This document shows, piece after piece, positions 62,883 through 64,000 of a stretch of 64,000 nt of DNA; positions within the stretch are counted from its first letter, which is position 1; each line of letters starts with the position of its first letter. The stretch spans positions 17,847 through 81,846 of the forward strand of contig NZ_ATUE01000010.1 in assembly GCF_000420045.1 (NCBI RefSeq). Reading direction: 5' to 3'. Both the position numbers and the translations under genes were made by a program. The notes beneath the pieces were generated by a model, which worked only from the letters and a program-made list of their open reading frames with translations, did no database searches and was not told where the DNA came from. The DNA is from Perlucidibaca piscinae DSM 21586 (GTDB taxonomy: Bacteria > Pseudomonadota > Gammaproteobacteria > Pseudomonadales > Moraxellaceae).

Positions 62883-64000
62883 TCAGAGCACGAAGTCGGA
62901 CAGTGTGATGCTGGCGGTGCCGGTCAGGGTGATCTGCAGCTCAGCCGTGGCGACATTGCCATCGGTATCTGCCCAGACAATCACGTTTGCACCGCTGGTA
63001 TGCCAAGTCACGCCATTGGCCACGAGACCGTTCAACTCGCCACCCCAGGCGAAGGCGTCATTGGTGCCGGAGGTCGCGGAGTTGGCATCGAGGGCCGACA
63101 GGTCGATCGTGTCGTTGCCTGCGTCATTGAAGTCCGTGATGGTGTCGCCGATGTCTCGGGTGGACAGATAAACAAAGATGTCGTTGGCACTGTTGCCGGT
63201 CAGAGTATCTGAACCATAGCCACCGATGATTACGTCGTCATCGGCGTCACCACTGATGGTGTCATTGCCGGACCCGCCATACAGAGTGTCTGTAACGGAA
63301 CCACCGCTGATGATGTCATTGCCTTCGCCACCGAAAATCGTGTCGATGCCATTGCCACCATTGAGCGTGTCATTGCCGCCAAGTCCGTACAACGTGTCCT
63401 TGCCGTTTGACGAAGTCCCATCCCCCTGAACACCGAAGCTGTCAGCGTTGTTGGTGCCTGTCCATACAAACGAGCCGTTACCCACTGCGCTGCCACCGGT
63501 ATCAAAGTCATTCGGATCGTCATTGCCCGCATAGACTGCAGCAACCGTGACAACAGCAGGTGCCTCATCTGCACCATTGATGGTGACGGAGATGGTTTTA
63601 GAGGCCGTGCCATCCGTGCTGGTTACCGTGAGTGCATCGGTGACGATTGATGCACTGGTCAGTGCCTGGGTCACGGCGCGTGTGTTGTCCAGCGTGTAGG
63701 TCCAGGCACCGGTTGCCGGATTGAACGTGAAGCTGCCATAGGTACCGTTCAACGAGGCAGGGGTCGAGAAGGTTTCCGGGCTGTCCGGGTCATCGACGCT
63801 CAGTGTGCCACCGACCTGGTTGAGAGCGGCGTCTTCTGTCACCGTGCCGGTGCTGGCACCGGTGATCACGGCGGCGTCGTTGGTGCCGTTGATGGTGACG
63901 GTGATGGCCTGCTCGGTGCCATCCACCGACTTCACGGTGAAGGTCTCCTCGACCTTGTCGCCGACGTTCAGGGAATCGAAGGCGCTGTTGGCGGTGAAGG
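62883..64000 (-). CDS. VCBS/RTX-repeat secreted protein, C-terminal part (runs off window)
   Basis: The last 370 or so residues. The upstream part holds VCBS/cadherin-like repeats (FTANSAFDSLNVGDKVEETF, VTINGTNDAAVITG, DDPDSPETFSTPAS), then a block of RTX nonapeptides (GLGGNDTLNGGNGIDTIFGG, GEGNDIISGG, GSGNDTISGD), and a C-terminal secretion-type end (LTGTASITLSDFVL). Typical of large type I-secreted, calcium-binding adhesins. The frame is open to the window edge; total size unknown. Confidence 0.9.
   Translation of the reverse strand, partial: FTANSAFDSLNVGDKVEETFTVKSVDGTEQAITVTINGTNDAAVITGASTGTVTEDAALNQVGGTLSVDDPDSPETFSTPASLNGTYGSFTFNPATGAWTYTLDNTRAVTQALTSASIVTDALTVTSTDGTASKTISVTINGADEAPAVVTVAAVYAGNDDPNDFDTGGSAVGNGSFVWTGTNNADSFGVQGDGTSSNGKDTLYGLGGNDTLNGGNGIDTIFGGEGNDIISGGSVTDTLYGGSGNDTISGDADDDVIIGGYGSDTLTGNSANDIFVYLSTRDIGDTITDFNDAGNDTIDLSALDANSATSGTNDAFAWGGELNGLVANGVTWHTSGANVIVWADTDGNVATAELQITLTGTASITLSDFVL

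Overview
The window is 64 kb of GC-rich, densely packed bacterial chromosome, carrying about fifty protein genes, one tRNA, and several regulatory RNAs and promoters that can be read directly. The gene set suggests a free-living gammaproteobacterium with lipid-storing, hydrocarbon-type metabolism, plausibly in or near Pseudomonadales: RecBCD, a wax ester synthase/DGAT, a high-potential iron-sulfur protein, an AdeT-type solute-binding protein, sigma-54 promoters, a Gac/Rsm-type sRNA and a YbaL-type antiporter. I cannot assign a genus from the sequence alone. I see no insertion sequence, prophage, CRISPR array or integron.

Layout. 1-3841: end of recB, then recD. 3973-9008: a secreted metzincin-like lipoprotein, a wax ester synthase, and a DEAD-box helicase whose 3' end overlaps the synthase gene. 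9342-16719: SDR enzymes, a LysR/DoxX divergent pair, TetR, a GIY-YIG protein, small unknowns and a YbaL-type cation/proton antiporter. 16863-22590: HiPIP, a GMC oxidoreductase, and a three-gene envelope cluster (OmpA-like lipoprotein, lipase-like lipoprotein, DUF4105). 22652-23913: a DUF805 gene, then a strong candidate CsrA/RsmA-titrating sRNA with a GacA-type box about 180 bp upstream of its predicted start, then a DoxX gene.

24034-32145 is a nitrate-assimilation uptake block: moaA, nasT (ANTAR antiterminator), nasS (cytoplasmic nitrate sensor), nrtABD-type ABC transporter and an outer-membrane porin. Three promoters with the sigma-54 GG-N10-GC signature precede nasT, nrtA and the porin. 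The nrtA and porin leaders each carry paired hairpins running into an intrinsic terminator, as expected of NasT antitermination targets. Nitrogen limitation (NtrC/sigma-54) and nitrate (NasS-NasT) would therefore be read in series. No nitrate or nitrite reductase is in the window.

32317-37353: azoreductase, then a PhoD phosphatase and a metallophosphatase lipoprotein behind a Pho box. 37447-46357: an acyl-CoA synthetase, an AraC regulator and a divergent six-gene operon (SDR, ferritin-like protein, flavin monooxygenase, AdeT-like protein, unknown, alpha/beta hydrolase), resembling the mycobacterial virS-mymA locus in content and layout. 46605-58405: a phosphoethanolamine-transferase-like protein, a choice-of-anchor-I lipoprotein, tRNA-Asn, a ChrR-like cupin gene broken by an in-frame stop, a periplasmic truncated haemoglobin with a DUF3034 protein, a lipase, an AraC/metal-hydrolase/PhzF group and a disulfide oxidoreductase. 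58406-64000: aspartate aminotransferase, an MBL-fold hydrolase, uvrB, and the C-terminal end of a VCBS/RTX secreted protein that runs off the window.

Most notable are the GGA-hairpin sRNA with its GacA box and the matched pair of ANTAR/terminator leaders in the nitrate block.
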